NCBI RefSeq assembly: GCF_000210295.1
Contig: NC_026735.1
Location: 197,749-261,748, forward strand
Source of the DNA: Trypanosoma brucei gambiense DAL972
Lineage: Eukaryota > Euglenozoa > Kinetoplastea > Trypanosomatida > Trypanosomatidae
Direction: 5' to 3'
DNA length: 64,000 nucleotides
Shown here: in pieces, positions 37,601-48,300 of the stretch
Numbering within the stretch: the first letter of the stretch is position 1
How the letters are laid out: each line of letters begins with the position of its first letter
Notes under the pieces: model-generated
What the model was told of the DNA's origin: nothing
Database searches by the model: none
Seen by the model: the letters and a program-made list of their open reading frames with translations, nothing else
Translations under genes and position numbers: made by a program

Positions 37601-40600
37601 TTATTGACCTGGGCGTTGTTGTTGTGAATAAGGGCCACGTGGGTAGTAGTCCGCTAACGTCATCCGCCGCGGAAGTCCCTGCGAAGCAAACTGATGTATT
37701 GTGCAAAAACGAAGTCGATGGCCCAAAATTGCGACGGCAAGCTGAAATATCAACAGCCACTGCACCACGTGCGGAGAGAAAGGATGGAAACAACCTAAAT
37801 CATGCCATATCAATACGGTTGGTGAACTCTTCTTTTGTTTTGCCTTTGAACTTAAGCGTGGAGTGTGAACCCACGGTGAGGTTTGCGAGCAACCGTGTGA
37901 CGGTACCTCCTGGTCAAACCGTTGTGGTGGAGGCTGTGCTCGTTCCGAAGCTGATCCAGTCTGAGGGGCCATTTCGTCTTTCCGTTTACTTCGTGAATGA
38001 ACAGAATCCAGAGAATGACATGGTTGTCTGCGTCACGGGGCAATACTACCAAAAGTCGTTTAGGCTTTCATGGGACGGAGTCGTTGATGGCCGCAAGGAG
38101 TCGCTGTCGATGCAACCGCTTCGTTTGGAAGACATATCCACCGCTACTTCGGCCGTTCTCTCTCAAACAAAAATCACAATGACGGCCGTAGAGCCAAACA
38201 TTGAGGTTGGAGTACGGGCAGTTGTGAATCCAGAGCTTGAAGGTGTTATTCAGCTTCAGGCACTGCAGTATGACGCCTCTTCCACCCTGCAGAGCGTTAT
38301 ATTTGGCCAAGTGCCACTGCTAGCCATGGCTGGAAACACCAATCCCAACAGCGACAGCGTCGCTGGTGTGTCTGTTAACAGTGGTGGAGCCCCTGGCAAC
38401 GGTGGGAGCAACAATGGCAGTGGGTTAACGGCTGGCGCTGTGGGCACGGGCTCGAATACTGGTGGAATAACTCCGGTCGGTGCCGATTCTGGGGGCGCTT
38501 TACCCGCTGTGGGTGTGGCGGGCAGCGCTGGAGGTCCGCTGAATGCAGGTTGTGGTTGTGCCGCAGACAATCCTGCAGCGCCGTCAGTCCCAGGAAGGGG
38601 CGTAGTGGTTTGTTCAAAGGATCATCAACAATTTCGGTTGCGTTGCGTACTTGTTAAGGAGGATTTTCCAGTGTTGGCGGGTGTTTTCTTCGGGCAGCGA
38701 AAGCATAAACACACGGCCGATATTCTTCGCGAGAGACAGGGCCTAACATTCACCAAGCTTGAGGAGTTAAAGTCGCAACGTTCCGCGGTATCCCAAACGA
38801 TGTGGTTAGGAACACTCCACTTCTCGAATGAGGTGACGGGAGGTGATGAGGAGGTGCAAATATTTAGTTCACTTAGCGCGTTCTGCACTTTCAAGGTATC
38901 GTCCAAACTGGTGCTCCGGCCACGGTGCTCCTTGACTTCGGGATCCGCCGTGGACGGTGCAACTGCAGTAGCACATGTGGGGACGGCGACAGTAGCTCCC
39001 GAGGCGATGTACGTTTATGAAGGTGAGTTGGTTGTCTCAAATCTCTGCCAGGAGCACGTTGTAAGGCTTTCCATCACCCCGTTGCTAAATTGTGGACATC
39101 ACGACGGTGTCGTTCTTCAGTGCGTATCGTGTGATGAAGGATCCAAGGATACGGCAGGGATGTCTGCGGATGATGCCTCTGCGACGGGAAATAGCAATAA
39201 TTTCGCCAGCAGTGACATTGGTTACGGTGACGGTGCTAACCTTGCTGATGTATGTACGAAAAATGACTCACGGGCGTCCCTACCAGTTTCTAGTAGTGCT
39301 CATCTACCAGAATTACCGCAAACAAACGTGAAGTCCCCTGGTACCGCCTCACAATCAACGGTAATAATGCCGATATCTCCTCAGAATACCGTGCGTGTGC
39401 GGGTGTTGCTTTGCATAGACAGAGCGCGTAACAAATCGAGTGTTGAACAGGGCGCTGGATTGGCCCTGTTTGATGAAGCCGTTGCGTGCAGCTTCGCTGC
39501 CGTTCGTATCTCACTTGCGCCGGCAGATGATAACGACCGAGAGAAGGAGCAGCAACAAAAGCAGCAAGAACAACTTACCAGGCAACCCTTTCGACGTGCG
39601 GATTCCTCTGGTGTTTTGGCTAGTGGAAATTCTGGCTCCGTTTCTTACAAAGCCGTAAAGGACAACATCTCGGAAGGAGAGAAGGGGGTTGCAGCAGACA
39701 GGGAGGACACTGCAGTAGGGAATGCTGCCCCACCCGGGAGCAACCCGTTGGATGTAACACCCGATGTTAAACCTGACCGCCCCGAGATCCTCTCTTCGCA
39801 GCTCACACGGTCCCACACTGTGCTCTCCCTTAGCGGCAACTGCACCGAAGTGCGCGACTGCACGGGGGTGTACACCTCTAGCTTTTCTTTCAGCAAGGAC
39901 TCCGTACCCACTACAGACATCACTATCACTAATCACCTCAGTGACGGTGCGGTTGAGTATGCCGTTGCTGTCATTTCCCAAGGCCCACAGCCATGGTTGC
40001 TTCTTCCAGTTTCCACCGCTGTGCTGGAACCTGGGGAGACCCAACCACTTCGCCTCAACATTCTCTCCACAGATGCTGGTTCGTTCGTTGGTCACGTGAG
40101 CATCAGCAGTGGTATCACCCCTGGAAAGCTAATCCTGTTGAAATTGAATGCTGAGGTGTTCCTTCCCACTGCGGGGGAGGGTCTGTTTGAAATTCTTACT
40201 TCCAATGGGCAGCGCCTCTCTAGCGGAATGGAGAAAGATATTTTCGTTGGGAGGCTCTTTGGGGACAAAACTCACCGTGCCCGCGTGGCCCTTGAGATTG
40301 TGAACCGCTCTTCTGTTCCTCTTGAGTTCCCTGTGAGTGTGGGGAAGTCGATGCGCATGGAATACATAAGTGCTCCGGGGGAGGAGGTGAGCTCAGCAAT
40401 AATGAGGAACAATATCTCCGATACCGCAGGTGGCCGCGACGTTGATCCGAAAACTGGCCCACGCACCGCGAAGGAAGCCGATGAGGAGGATAGCAAGCAG
40501 CAGGAACAACGCGGAGCTTACAATGATGGTGACAGGGGTTCCGGTAACGTGCCTGGTGCCTCTCATCCCCGGTGTTCCGTCCGACTTCTCGTGTGTCATT

Positions 40601-41928
40601 TACACAGCGTGTCGGCGATGCGTGGCGAGCGATACTTTGTTGTTGACCCAAAGTCTCGACTGAAGGTGGCCTTTTTGTTGGTGTGTGATCACCTACAGTT
40701 ACCAGGGGGTCTTTCAGCATCCGGTGAGGCTGAGGTGGTGCTGACTTGCAAGCAGGCCCGTGACGCACGATACGTGTTTAAGACATACTTCCGTGTCTGT
40801 AGACCTTCTTTCTCCGTGCAGAGGGAGCAGCTTTTCACTCAGGTGGAGAACTACACGGTTGCCCTTGCGGTGACTAATCTTAACCCTCAGGAGTCTCTAA
40901 TTTTGTTCCGGACCGCTTCACCCGTGCTCGTTGTCCAAGTTCCGACTGAGCAAGAAGGGGAGGACCCAGGCTGTGCTCTGATTACTATTGCAGGTGGGGC
41001 GACCGCGTTTTTTAACGTTCGGCTTGACATTTCGCGGCTTGCTTCCTTGTACAACTGGAGTAAGTCGGGAAATAACAGCGGCAACGGTGATGATACCGCT
41101 AACTGTGATGTGGATACTTTGTTGCAACCGTTGTCTGAGCATGGCGTGCTACTCAATGTCCGCAACCCAAGTGAACACGTTCGAGTGGAGTTTTGCTTTT
41201 TCCCGTCCACGACTGTTCAGGGACCTTCCGCCTCGTCCTTGTCAGCTGCGGCGGTGGCAGCGGTGTATCCTGTTTCGCAGTCGATCAAGTTGTCGCGCCG
41301 ACTCAACTGCGAAAAGCGGCTGTACCGCTTTGTTCAAGAGTTTTCACGTGTGTTGTCCGAAGTATCAGAGTTTCTTCTACCAGAGATACAGGAGCATGCC
41401 TCTCTTGAGGGGTTTCTCCTTTCACCAACTGTAAATGATGGCACGAGTGGTGGGACTACGACGGGTCGCGGCTCCGGATTCGGTAACAATTGGAATAATG
41501 GTGATAGTACTCATGGAGGCGCTGCTGGAAGTGGTGGTAGCACTGCTGGAGCTGCCAGTCATGAGAGTGTCAGTGGCGCAGGGCATCCGGGTCGGAAGGA
41601 CAGTTTGGGGGGGAGGGAGGAGGGAGATGAGGATAACCGTGTGAGTTTGTTGGAGGATGGAATGCCTTCCTCTCAACGCTCCCACTGCTGGCGGGCTCTT
41701 CATGGGTTATTAGTGGACCTTTCTTGGTTGGTGGAGGAGCTTGTGTATTACTCCATTATGCTCAGTAACTCCAGGGCCATCGAAGCGTACGGCGTCTTTC
41801 TTGCAACGTCGGTTAGCGGTCATCCACTGCTACGTCTCTGGCGGCAACACCGGAAGAAGTTGCCCCCAGCGTTGCCCCTTGCAATCTTCGAACAATTCCT
41901 CGAGGCAATCGATGCCCTCCCTTGTTGA
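31636..41928 (+). CDS. Giant ASH/Hydin-like domain protein, probably flagellar or centriolar
   Basis: The frame gives 3430 aa from the ATG at 31636; a stop lies upstream at 31540 and no other in-frame ATG lies between. Immunoglobulin-like ASH (ASPM-SPD-2-Hydin)/MSP-type modules recur: residues about 2-30 (VAPSELQFGTLAVNETPAYC), 363-400 (DPYLDFGAVYRGTRVVREVS), 529-556, 834-870, near 954, 1650-1680 and near 1985. Each has the typical pattern of a Phe/Leu-Gly pair, a short loop, then a beta strand leading to N-x-[ST]. A charged coiled coil lies at about 1076-1116. Gly/Asn/Ser-rich linkers occur at about 2234-2310 and before the C-terminus. The last 85 residues form a conserved-looking helical end. 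Proteins of this class (Hydin, CFAP47, CFAP65) sit in the axoneme central pair or basal body. The precise orthologue is not determined. It is the first gene of the right array. Confidence 0.8.
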   Translation: MLKVAPSELQFGTLAVNETPAYCRFRVQNADTHESLSVKLTAATYSSCVRFQLCDDALLVDDDDADGGVMYGSWQCSDTLGPTPKFYNAAYDSINLIELLELHPNEAREIIAIFSPDPEVFPNVVERTAPTLVSGTIQLTSTSLPRATPARSLTWSDDVGCVTSSCAPSPLLCAGDKGCSLLFSSQPTPLSRTADGTLKSKTVTSANRGFLHAAVRSETLTLPFSATVFLSAFTVSVSELQATMAPSRTHLMGFKITNISPLPLQLVIRMQTMPHKNVELTVCEEDQFEVSLIGRVLVLDGHASMNFTVIVRTAAVSELAGSGAIMKRFCHRTVLQCDNLRDARNSELISVNVNVVPEHLQKPLVSVADPYLDFGAVYRGTRVVREVSICNVSREDLTVRLLNPRPPHCEGVLTLVRGARSEASGGKDIKSVKNSTPVKITDKKKSSTAVVGPYDNIVPADELVMAAQKGSLQVGVMYVASTDSEYKGTANLKFELDFVITGYESGANSSRREQRVVVRCVATLFTSTIVAPLTNINFGDCPVGQTRRVTFHIENPSLLPTTINVQLRSKIVSIEGVPARLSETGAPETVGEFSIAPQSSLPLTLRMTPQRVNPTYCKQLTVVNVSNPAEDRLILTIEANNMQPADMELHNEFYTCESRPLCYEDGVNKTRDGASGGSSIEADERSGGGAAPLRAIASVPLFVAYRLLSRVNYPLELQLSTTGAEIGTFCLEGMPSADWEALAVELHSCCCFGGEDTASKLAPERAEEVRDGVMRALNNHAMSVSSVVLEPRGSTTLYACILRNSIGGVDAVTKEDGINIGIEHVELRRFMRLSYRVCSTRFELGGQRAKHFGEVNVGERRSTKVPITNQCNSLLLLRVTKSRSVMAGYIRVDGSDRNSIYFRIRPFATKELELTFSPGLKGSLEERIQFVNILNPGNEVVITVKATVTKAETFDVSPDSWSFGLVSVPMLQPVTSGVATNVRGSTLVAGKGNGGAGNDDSSRQVARVGARFTVSNTSSARRALRLKLDTTVSNSSVGGGNENAHCPLERFFRFEGIDVRLQLEMERGGASSGSSRKLEEKIEKLEQKLKIYRRKNKVDKVAAAVRQIEELKRALMGEVVDINTLEPDDGDTKSKDPQQQRLQDLKSPRETPEGEDEKFAASKVRLQEHGELLSMLLRDGIALSEMNAGESIILVLGITCTRTAEHIPAAQSGILTFVLYEANDTEASRTIPVDITLVRVEGEADIGTVVGGERPLAHAGKAGGGSSTDANLSGILPPTPRSPSRPGSDNPSPMQAPPETSGGAAQLTRPGPASQRDSTSFISLELGDVVGVSSFMCFPMISLNNCVVQERCDFTFYVRTTMDTSIVVLEPFRCCGPGVVTSGSYGGCMDAMVDACGAMDDREICKGSAAVSHMATARVVGEEMSALSGPCSTLRATVRTLDASFRFSRRRGALHSRQPLSINVQCTPSSSGPQRYFIPVANLQDEGNVTYLVVSLNPSPVDDGCLLKVAPSTLSMRDIVLPCDTALLDVQSFAVRSHVGRPHALLIRSTRPALVRLFEDAKCSVPLKNPVRCSFSEKLKVYVQLRPSEHSRKHASRVVTAGILIEAIVSTRGLDCGHSGDPIHGGQCGYAILAHSVVRVSARIGSGELVLRESFIDMGSVAPHCHQAQTTLTVWNPSDCFEVRARLLASMPLTGIGIPEITLPPGGKVDVPITLHIPTPGLVRESISLHNLSCKQKTLSVRLNVLRLDEAISVNVVPYEVQMQGEALLHSTAVHPGCAQDGCGVVAFPTAAVVCGEGGVFRLHNPVVSTAMHVTNNSMRSLILIARSSAPFVFGHPDTTLQLSGVPPYHEDGFVSMYLPSPPDSYPSSLAETETETEAEAEMKPLSHSYTRGRLLLDARHTQAVAWTLTSTPPFTLKQKQRLLRHELVTVEVAAYIYVGQVVEETTGFPFNDMMFSAVRPLPMAEQCVLVPKFLLNFAVSEGRAEPSVIDLGVVVVNKGHVGSSPLTSSAAEVPAKQTDVLCKNEVDGPKLRRQAEISTATAPRAERKDGNNLNHAISIRLVNSSFVLPLNLSVECEPTVRFASNRVTVPPGQTVVVEAVLVPKLIQSEGPFRLSVYFVNEQNPENDMVVCVTGQYYQKSFRLSWDGVVDGRKESLSMQPLRLEDISTATSAVLSQTKITMTAVEPNIEVGVRAVVNPELEGVIQLQALQYDASSTLQSVIFGQVPLLAMAGNTNPNSDSVAGVSVNSGGAPGNGGSNNGSGLTAGAVGTGSNTGGITPVGADSGGALPAVGVAGSAGGPLNAGCGCAADNPAAPSVPGRGVVVCSKDHQQFRLRCVLVKEDFPVLAGVFFGQRKHKHTADILRERQGLTFTKLEELKSQRSAVSQTMWLGTLHFSNEVTGGDEEVQIFSSLSAFCTFKVSSKLVLRPRCSLTSGSAVDGATAVAHVGTATVAPEAMYVYEGELVVSNLCQEHVVRLSITPLLNCGHHDGVVLQCVSCDEGSKDTAGMSADDASATGNSNNFASSDIGYGDGANLADVCTKNDSRASLPVSSSAHLPELPQTNVKSPGTASQSTVIMPISPQNTVRVRVLLCIDRARNKSSVEQGAGLALFDEAVACSFAAVRISLAPADDNDREKEQQQKQQEQLTRQPFRRADSSGVLASGNSGSVSYKAVKDNISEGEKGVAADREDTAVGNAAPPGSNPLDVTPDVKPDRPEILSSQLTRSHTVLSLSGNCTEVRDCTGVYTSSFSFSKDSVPTTDITITNHLSDGAVEYAVAVISQGPQPWLLLPVSTAVLEPGETQPLRLNILSTDAGSFVGHVSISSGITPGKLILLKLNAEVFLPTAGEGLFEILTSNGQRLSSGMEKDIFVGRLFGDKTHRARVALEIVNRSSVPLEFPVSVGKSMRMEYISAPGEEVSSAIMRNNISDTAGGRDVDPKTGPRTAKEADEEDSKQQEQRGAYNDGDRGSGNVPGASHPRCSVRLLVCHLHSVSAMRGERYFVVDPKSRLKVAFLLVCDHLQLPGGLSASGEAEVVLTCKQARDARYVFKTYFRVCRPSFSVQREQLFTQVENYTVALAVTNLNPQESLILFRTASPVLVVQVPTEQEGEDPGCALITIAGGATAFFNVRLDISRLASLYNWSKSGNNSGNGDDTANCDVDTLLQPLSEHGVLLNVRNPSEHVRVEFCFFPSTTVQGPSASSLSAAAVAAVYPVSQSIKLSRRLNCEKRLYRFVQEFSRVLSEVSEFLLPEIQEHASLEGFLLSPTVNDGTSGGTTTGRGSGFGNNWNNGDSTHGGAAGSGGSTAGAASHESVSGAGHPGRKDSLGGREEGDEDNRVSLLEDGMPSSQRSHCWRALHGLLVDLSWLVEELVYYSIMLSNSRAIEAYGVFLATSVSGHPLLRLWRQHRKKLPPALPLAIFEQFLEAIDALPC

Positions 41929-42020
41929 ACAGAACCGTCAGTTAGGCACAAGTCCGCTGTGTAAGGTCGGTATTGAGCGTTTGTTGAGGTGATATGATGC
42001 TGCGTCAAGGGATTATATGC

Positions 42021-42023
<3 letters not shown>

Positions 42024-42062
<39 letters not shown>
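42024..42062. repeat. TA microsatellite
   Basis: About 19 AT units, about 95 bp after the stop of the ASH protein gene, so probably in its 3' UTR. Confidence 0.85.
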
Positions 42063-42066
<4 letters not shown>

Positions 42067-42659
42067 GTACATGTGTCTGTGTATTTAAATGCAAACACGT
42101 ATGTGCTGCGTTCTTTTAGTTGCTTTAGGCATTTGCCGGGTAGGGGTGTGATCCCCGGTTGAAGTCTCGCAAAGACGAGTCTTTACGCTATCCTCGAACC
42201 ACTGTGTATGTATGTGTTTGGGTATGTAGCACCACGGGGTTACTGTGGGAGAGGGATGCCAAAAATGAAAATGCATATTTTTCCGTGCTTAACGTGGTTT
42301 GTAGCACCTTTTCCTTCCTAGCCAGTAATCTTTTCCCCCTTTTGGATACCTCCCGTTCTTCTTATCACGTTGGTGAGGCGCATAGCCGCATAAACAAGTG
42401 TAGCGGCTGGGGTTGCAGACGTATGACGGTGGCGTTTTTTTTTTTCCTTCCTGTGAGGCACTATGTGCTGCGGTTGGAGCTGCTCACGTTGCCATCCCTC
42501 CCTGCTGCAGCTTCTTATTGTTGAAATCTCACTTGGACAACAATCCTCTGCGTCCTTTCTTATCGTTTCCTCTGCTAGCCAAAAGTGGCACGGTTCCTCC
42601 CCCTAGTGAGATCACTGTATTTTTTAGGCGTTGATATTTTGTTTAAACTCATCATCCTT

Positions 42660-42729
42660 GTCTTTATTTCTTCTCTCTTTCTTTCTTCCTGTCCCTTTCC
42701 CTCGCTCTACAACATACTGATTTAAACAG
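42660..42729 (+). promoter_or_regulatory. Probable trans-splice acceptor for the histone H4 variant
   Basis: A long pyrimidine tract (42660-42711) is followed by the first good AG at 42728-42729. The 5' UTR would be about 158 nt. Confidence 0.55.
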
Positions 42730-42746
42730 TTCGCAGTTTTTCTTAA

Positions 42747-43190
<444 letters not shown>

Positions 43191-43311
43191 GAGAAGCAAG
43201 GAAGCGAGCGTAATACTTAAAAAAAAAAATAAAAATAATAAGGGGAAGGCAAACCAGAGAAAAATGAATAGAGGGGGCGAGGTAATTGTTTTATGGGGAT
43301 ACAAGAGGGTA

Positions 43312-43338
43312 GTGTGTGTGTGTGTGTGTGTGTGTGTG
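43312..43338. repeat. GT microsatellite
   Basis: Uninterrupted GT dinucleotides in the probable H4V 3' UTR. A second GT run lies at 43530-43551. Confidence 0.85.
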
Positions 43339-44910
43339 AGGGAGGGGGGGAGGAGGGAAGGGAAAACAATGAGTAAGAAAAAGGAAGTGAGGGAAAGAAG
43401 GATGATCTTGGAAAGTGGGGTTGTGTAGTAAAGGGGAAGGTTTATCTATCATTTCTCTTTCTTTCTTTCTTTTTTTCTTTGCATCTTGTCACTGTTGGCA
43501 CACCTTCGGTGAGTAGGAATTGCATATGTTTGTGTGTGTGTGTGTGTGTGGGTCTGTTACATATGGCGCGTCAACCCGTAGGTTAAAGACGTGGCGCAAA
43601 TGTGATAACTGTGAGTGACTCCGTGTTTTCCTCCCTTCTTTATTCCCTCCTCACGAAGTGGTTGCTGTGCCTGTTCAGTGATTGAATCGTAAGTTGTATG
43701 GAGTAGTGAACGTTGCCTGTAAGTGAACCAACCGGAAAGAAGGGATTGGAAAGGCGGCGCGGTTTTGCAATTCAGGTACACAGCTTAGGATATGTTGCGA
43801 TGTTGCGCAGGAGGTTCCTTCTTTTTTTTTTTCATTTTTGTTGTAAGGGAAGGGGGCGGGTAGTGGGGGAAAGAATAACGAGAACCGCAAAGATGTAGTT
43901 ATAACAGCATAGCGGTTAGTTTTGTTGATTTGACTCCCCAACTTGTAACAATCGGAGCCCCTGGTTTGGCACCCGTGTCTTCCTCATCCAAACGAAACAT
44001 CAGGGAGATGTTGCGAGTTAAAGAAGGGGCGATGGAAAAGAAAAAAAAGAAAAAAAAAATAACAACGGTAGAAGAGGAGGTACGAGTCTGCACACATAAC
44101 TATGTTGAAAAGGGGGACTGGAGACACAGTGAAGGATTTTTTTGTGCATATAAACATAAAGGAGATTGTAGTTTGCATCTGCGCATGCAACACATTCGGC
44201 TGATTTCCAATTATGTGTTTCTGCGCTGCATCATTGTTGTTGGGGTAAGTCTTACCATATCCTCCGTAGTCAAAGCAGCTTCTTTTCTTTCTCTTCCCTT
44301 TTTTTACTTTTTTCTTTTGCTCAAATGCTTGCGAATGTATATATATATATATATATGTTTGCATCTGATTCTCTCAGCGTATCTCTCTTCTCCGGCTTGT
44401 ATCTGTGTTTTTGTTTTTTTTTTGTACGTCATTTGCTCCATTATTTTACCATTTCAATCAAGGCCAATCTGTTGAAAGCAGGAGATGTTTGTTTATGTGT
44501 GTGTGAGGTGCGGCAGGTAGTGGTTGTGGCATTACAAATGCGTGTGTCTGTTTTACATACGAGTGCCCTCGACGTGGTAATAATTATCATCATTATCACA
44601 ATGTCACCACTTGTGTTCCTGGCTTACTTTTCATTCCGTTGGCACTATGGTGTAAAACATGCGTACATATGTATGTATGTATATATATATATATAGATGT
44701 GTGTGTATTTGTATGTGCGGGCACGTGGACTCGCACACCCATTGGTGTCGTAGGCCTCGCTACCTCCACTTTCTCTCACTTCTGCTTCTTTAAACATGGC
44801 AAGTTGTTCGTAATTTTATTCATTAATTACTTGTGGTCATTGTTTGTTTCCCTTACCTGCTGCCCTGCGAGAGGAAACATATATTTCCTTCATCTAATTT
44901 ATTCTCATGC

Positions 44911-44911
<1 letters not shown>

Positions 44912-44941
<30 letters not shown>
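44912..44941. repeat. TA microsatellite
   Basis: About 15 TA units, ending in AGATGTGTGTGTAT. The same ending follows the shorter TA run at 44681-44694. Confidence 0.85.
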
Positions 44942-44943
<2 letters not shown>

Positions 44944-45387
44944 TGTGTGTGTATCTCTTCCTTTTTTCTTTTTTATCAGGGGGTTCGAGCAGTGGGGAGT
45001 ATATCCGGCGGCCCGTCCGTGAGTGCGTTAAAAGTATACGTTTTGGCGTACGCAGTTGTTTGCCTGCCCATACTGTCTCCCACTCTCTTGCCTAGTATAA
45101 ATATAAATATTTATATATACTTGTGCATATATTTATATAAATACACACGTTTTAGTTTTCCTGAGCAGGAAGTAGTGATTTCATAGTGGACCCGCCGGCG
45201 CATTGCTGTGCAAGTTTATTTGGGGGTGGGGAAGGTTAGATTTCTTTTTTTTTTTTTTTAAAGAAGAGAAGGTAGTCCCCTCCGCTCTCTGCGCGTTCTC
45301 TAGTTTGTATCATTATTTTCATCCCCTGTTTTGCTTTGTTGTTCGATTGGTCACTCTAAGTCTTTACGTACGAGCAGGTGACCACCC

Positions 45388-48300
45388 ATGCCCTTCGCGG
45401 CAAATGTTGTACAGAATACCAATGATCATAGTCACACTGGTGATAAAGGCAATGAAGGCACCATTGTGAAGGTGGGGGAAGGCGTGAGTTTACAATCGAG
45501 TACGTTGGACATCGTCAAATCAGTTGGTGAGGGAAGCGCCGCGGGTGAGGCTCCAGGCACTTCTTTTCGCACCATTGCGGCTGGTGCGATGGGTAGCCGT
45601 GCGAAAGGCGCATGGGAGGTAACATCAACTTCAGGGAAACCCACGACAAGTTCAGAAAAAGGCGACACGGCGGGCTTTGCGGAGTCCCCAGGGAATAATC
45701 CCAACTTTCTTAGGTCGCCGCTTCAGCGTGTGTTAGTGCCGAAGACGAGTTCGAGAGGAACAAATAGACTCGACGGCAGGAACCCATTGGGGGAAGGTGC
45801 GGTGCGCAAAGATGGTGACAAGTCCAGTGGTAGTTGTGTTAAACCAAGCGTCAATGGTGACAACAAATGTGATACTATTGGGAGTCTTGCACGCCGTGCA
45901 CCACCAGGGCTTACGATGGGACGTAGCGAACTTGGCAGTGCGAGGGATGAGTGGCCTGTGCAGTCTCCAAGAGGCGTGTGGCCCCATCCAGCGCTCAGTG
46001 GTAAAAGTAGTCCAAACTTTTATGGGAGCCCCGTGAATACTTCGACACGGGCTCCCTTTTTTTCACCACTGCCGGCTGCTTCTCTTCCCCCTAATAACAC
46101 AGTTCCTGGCACATTAAAGCGTCAACTATACAATGTAGATACCGCGAATGAGGAAATGATGATGCCGAACAACAGTTTCGCTAGTACCATCGTCACCAGT
46201 GGTAGTCGATGTGATAATAGAGACCCTGCCTTTTCGGATTGTGGAGAAGCTGGAATCTTTACGCCTAAGCGTGTGGGACGTGATTCAAGGTCAGCGACAC
46301 CGACCCGGTGGTATAACACATCATTTCATGGTAATTATGCGGGAGGTCCCATGAGAAGGACGAGTACAGCGGAACGTGGGAAGTTGTCAGCGGCGAATGA
46401 GCAGAATGGGGAGAGACGGGAAGTGCAGAGCGCGACGGTGAGTCCCGGATTGGGACTGACTACTGTCGAGGTTTATGATACCTCTATTTCTTCTAGAACT
46501 GGAAACGCTATGAAGGAGCAAAGGTCACTTTCACCCAACGTGCAACCGGCTTGTTTCTATCCCATCAACTGGAGCAGCTGCCCTTCGAGAGATAATGATG
46601 ATAGTAACGCAGGGGATCGCATCTCCGTCCCTGGTGCGGTGTTGGTGCCCGTTGACTCCGATGCCACAAATCGTGATCCCCAGGAAGGTGCACCCACTAA
46701 TAGTTGTCAACTTCATAATCACTGCCTTAATCGCACAAATTCCGAGTGGTGGTTCAAGGACCCCACGATTTTCTTGCTCAATGTCAATCTCATAAAACTA
46801 CTCGAGTTGAGGGAGGAGATGGAAAGACTAAATGAACAACGGAGTGTGGATCGACCGCATTCTGCATATGAAAGAAGGGGAAGGGAGGCGTCACTGCACT
46901 CTTCCCACTCCATTATGCTCGCCGGCATGCTCGAAAAACTGGAGTCTATTCAGTTCCAAATAGCATACTCTATTTTGGACATCAAAAACGTGTTGTTAAA
47001 GCACCATTTCGCGAAATGGTCAAATACGGGGGTCCGAGATTGTGTTTCGAACGTTGTCTCAGCGTGGGATGCACACGGGCCAGCCTCTAAGGAATTTAAG
47101 GAAGCATCCTACATTCTTCTAGACCTGGTTTCAGCCGAAGAGCGCGGAAGCATCACATACACCAACGTTCACCGCATGTGGAATGCCCTTGGTACCAGCC
47201 GCACCGCATCGTGTGCCGCTACTGCATTCTGTTTTGTGTCACTTCTCTGCTTCGTGGTTGTCGCTGCGGCTGGCACACTTCCCGGTTGGGTTTGTGCAGC
47301 CGTGGCTTCTATCGGTGCGCTTCTTATGGTTTCCGTCGTTACGATTACGTCGGTACAGCTGCACTACAGCTCCGTTTCCGCACGTGTCTGGGGATTCAGC
47401 CACAATGAGATGTTAAAGCGTGTAGAGGCCGTTCAACAAAACCTCTACGATGGGGGAGAGGGGGCGACGGGCGTGCCCGTTGGATATAGTGATTTAGTTG
47501 CAGTGCAAAAAGCACCGGGCAGTAGCTCCACCTGCTTCCAACTGGGCAAGACCAGCTCCCAGGGGCATATGTTACCTCAACAAGATGCACCGCGGGATGA
47601 TTGCGCCAGGGACTGCGGGCCGCTCTCGTCCAGAAATTCCTTTTACTCGCGTAGCCAGTTAAGGATACCAAATGATACCACTGGGATCTTACGTAAAGTC
47701 CCATCCATGTCAAATGTGAAGTGCTCTTCGGGTGCAAGTAATGGTGCTATTAGCAGTGGGAGGAGCGAGAAGCAGGCAGGTTCCTTGAGAGATTCGTCTC
47801 CCTGCCTGCGCAGGGCTGATCGTCAAGAGAATGATTGGTGGAATCAACCGGCTGGGGGCCGCTGGAATGATGATTCCTTCAATCGGTGCTCTCCTATGGA
47901 GCGGGTTCCCGTGGGCCATGCAGACAATCCATTGGTTGCCGGTGGCTCTGGGAGGGAGTGGCAAGAGGCATTGAGTGAACAGAAGAGAGAGTGCGACACT
48001 GCCGTTCGGAAGCAAATTGGTCGTCGTCAATCCGTTGATGGTGACAGGGCAGCCGCCAATGTTCTGGCGGTACCCTCTGAGTTCAATCACGGAGAAGAGA
48101 GGCCCAGACAATTCCGTGGCGCACAACGCCCCCAATCTAGGGGAGTAGACAGTGAAGTAGAGCGAATGTTGCGCGACGCCGCCTCCAAGGCCGCTTTAAA
48201 TTCGGCATACGTTGCCCCTATGAACATTTTTTCCGATGAAGCGTCACCAGGTTCTTCGCTGCTTCTTACGTCGGCTACGGGTATGCAGGGCAACCTCCTC

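Larger units (their letters stand above)
43191..45387. other. Long repeat-rich spacer between H4V and the kinase gene
   Basis: About 2.2 kb without a convincing gene. It contains GT runs (43312-43338, 43530-43551), TA runs (44338-44356, 44681-44694, 44912-44941) and T-runs (45241-45259). It should carry the H4V 3' UTR and the kinase 5' UTR. Confidence 0.6.
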
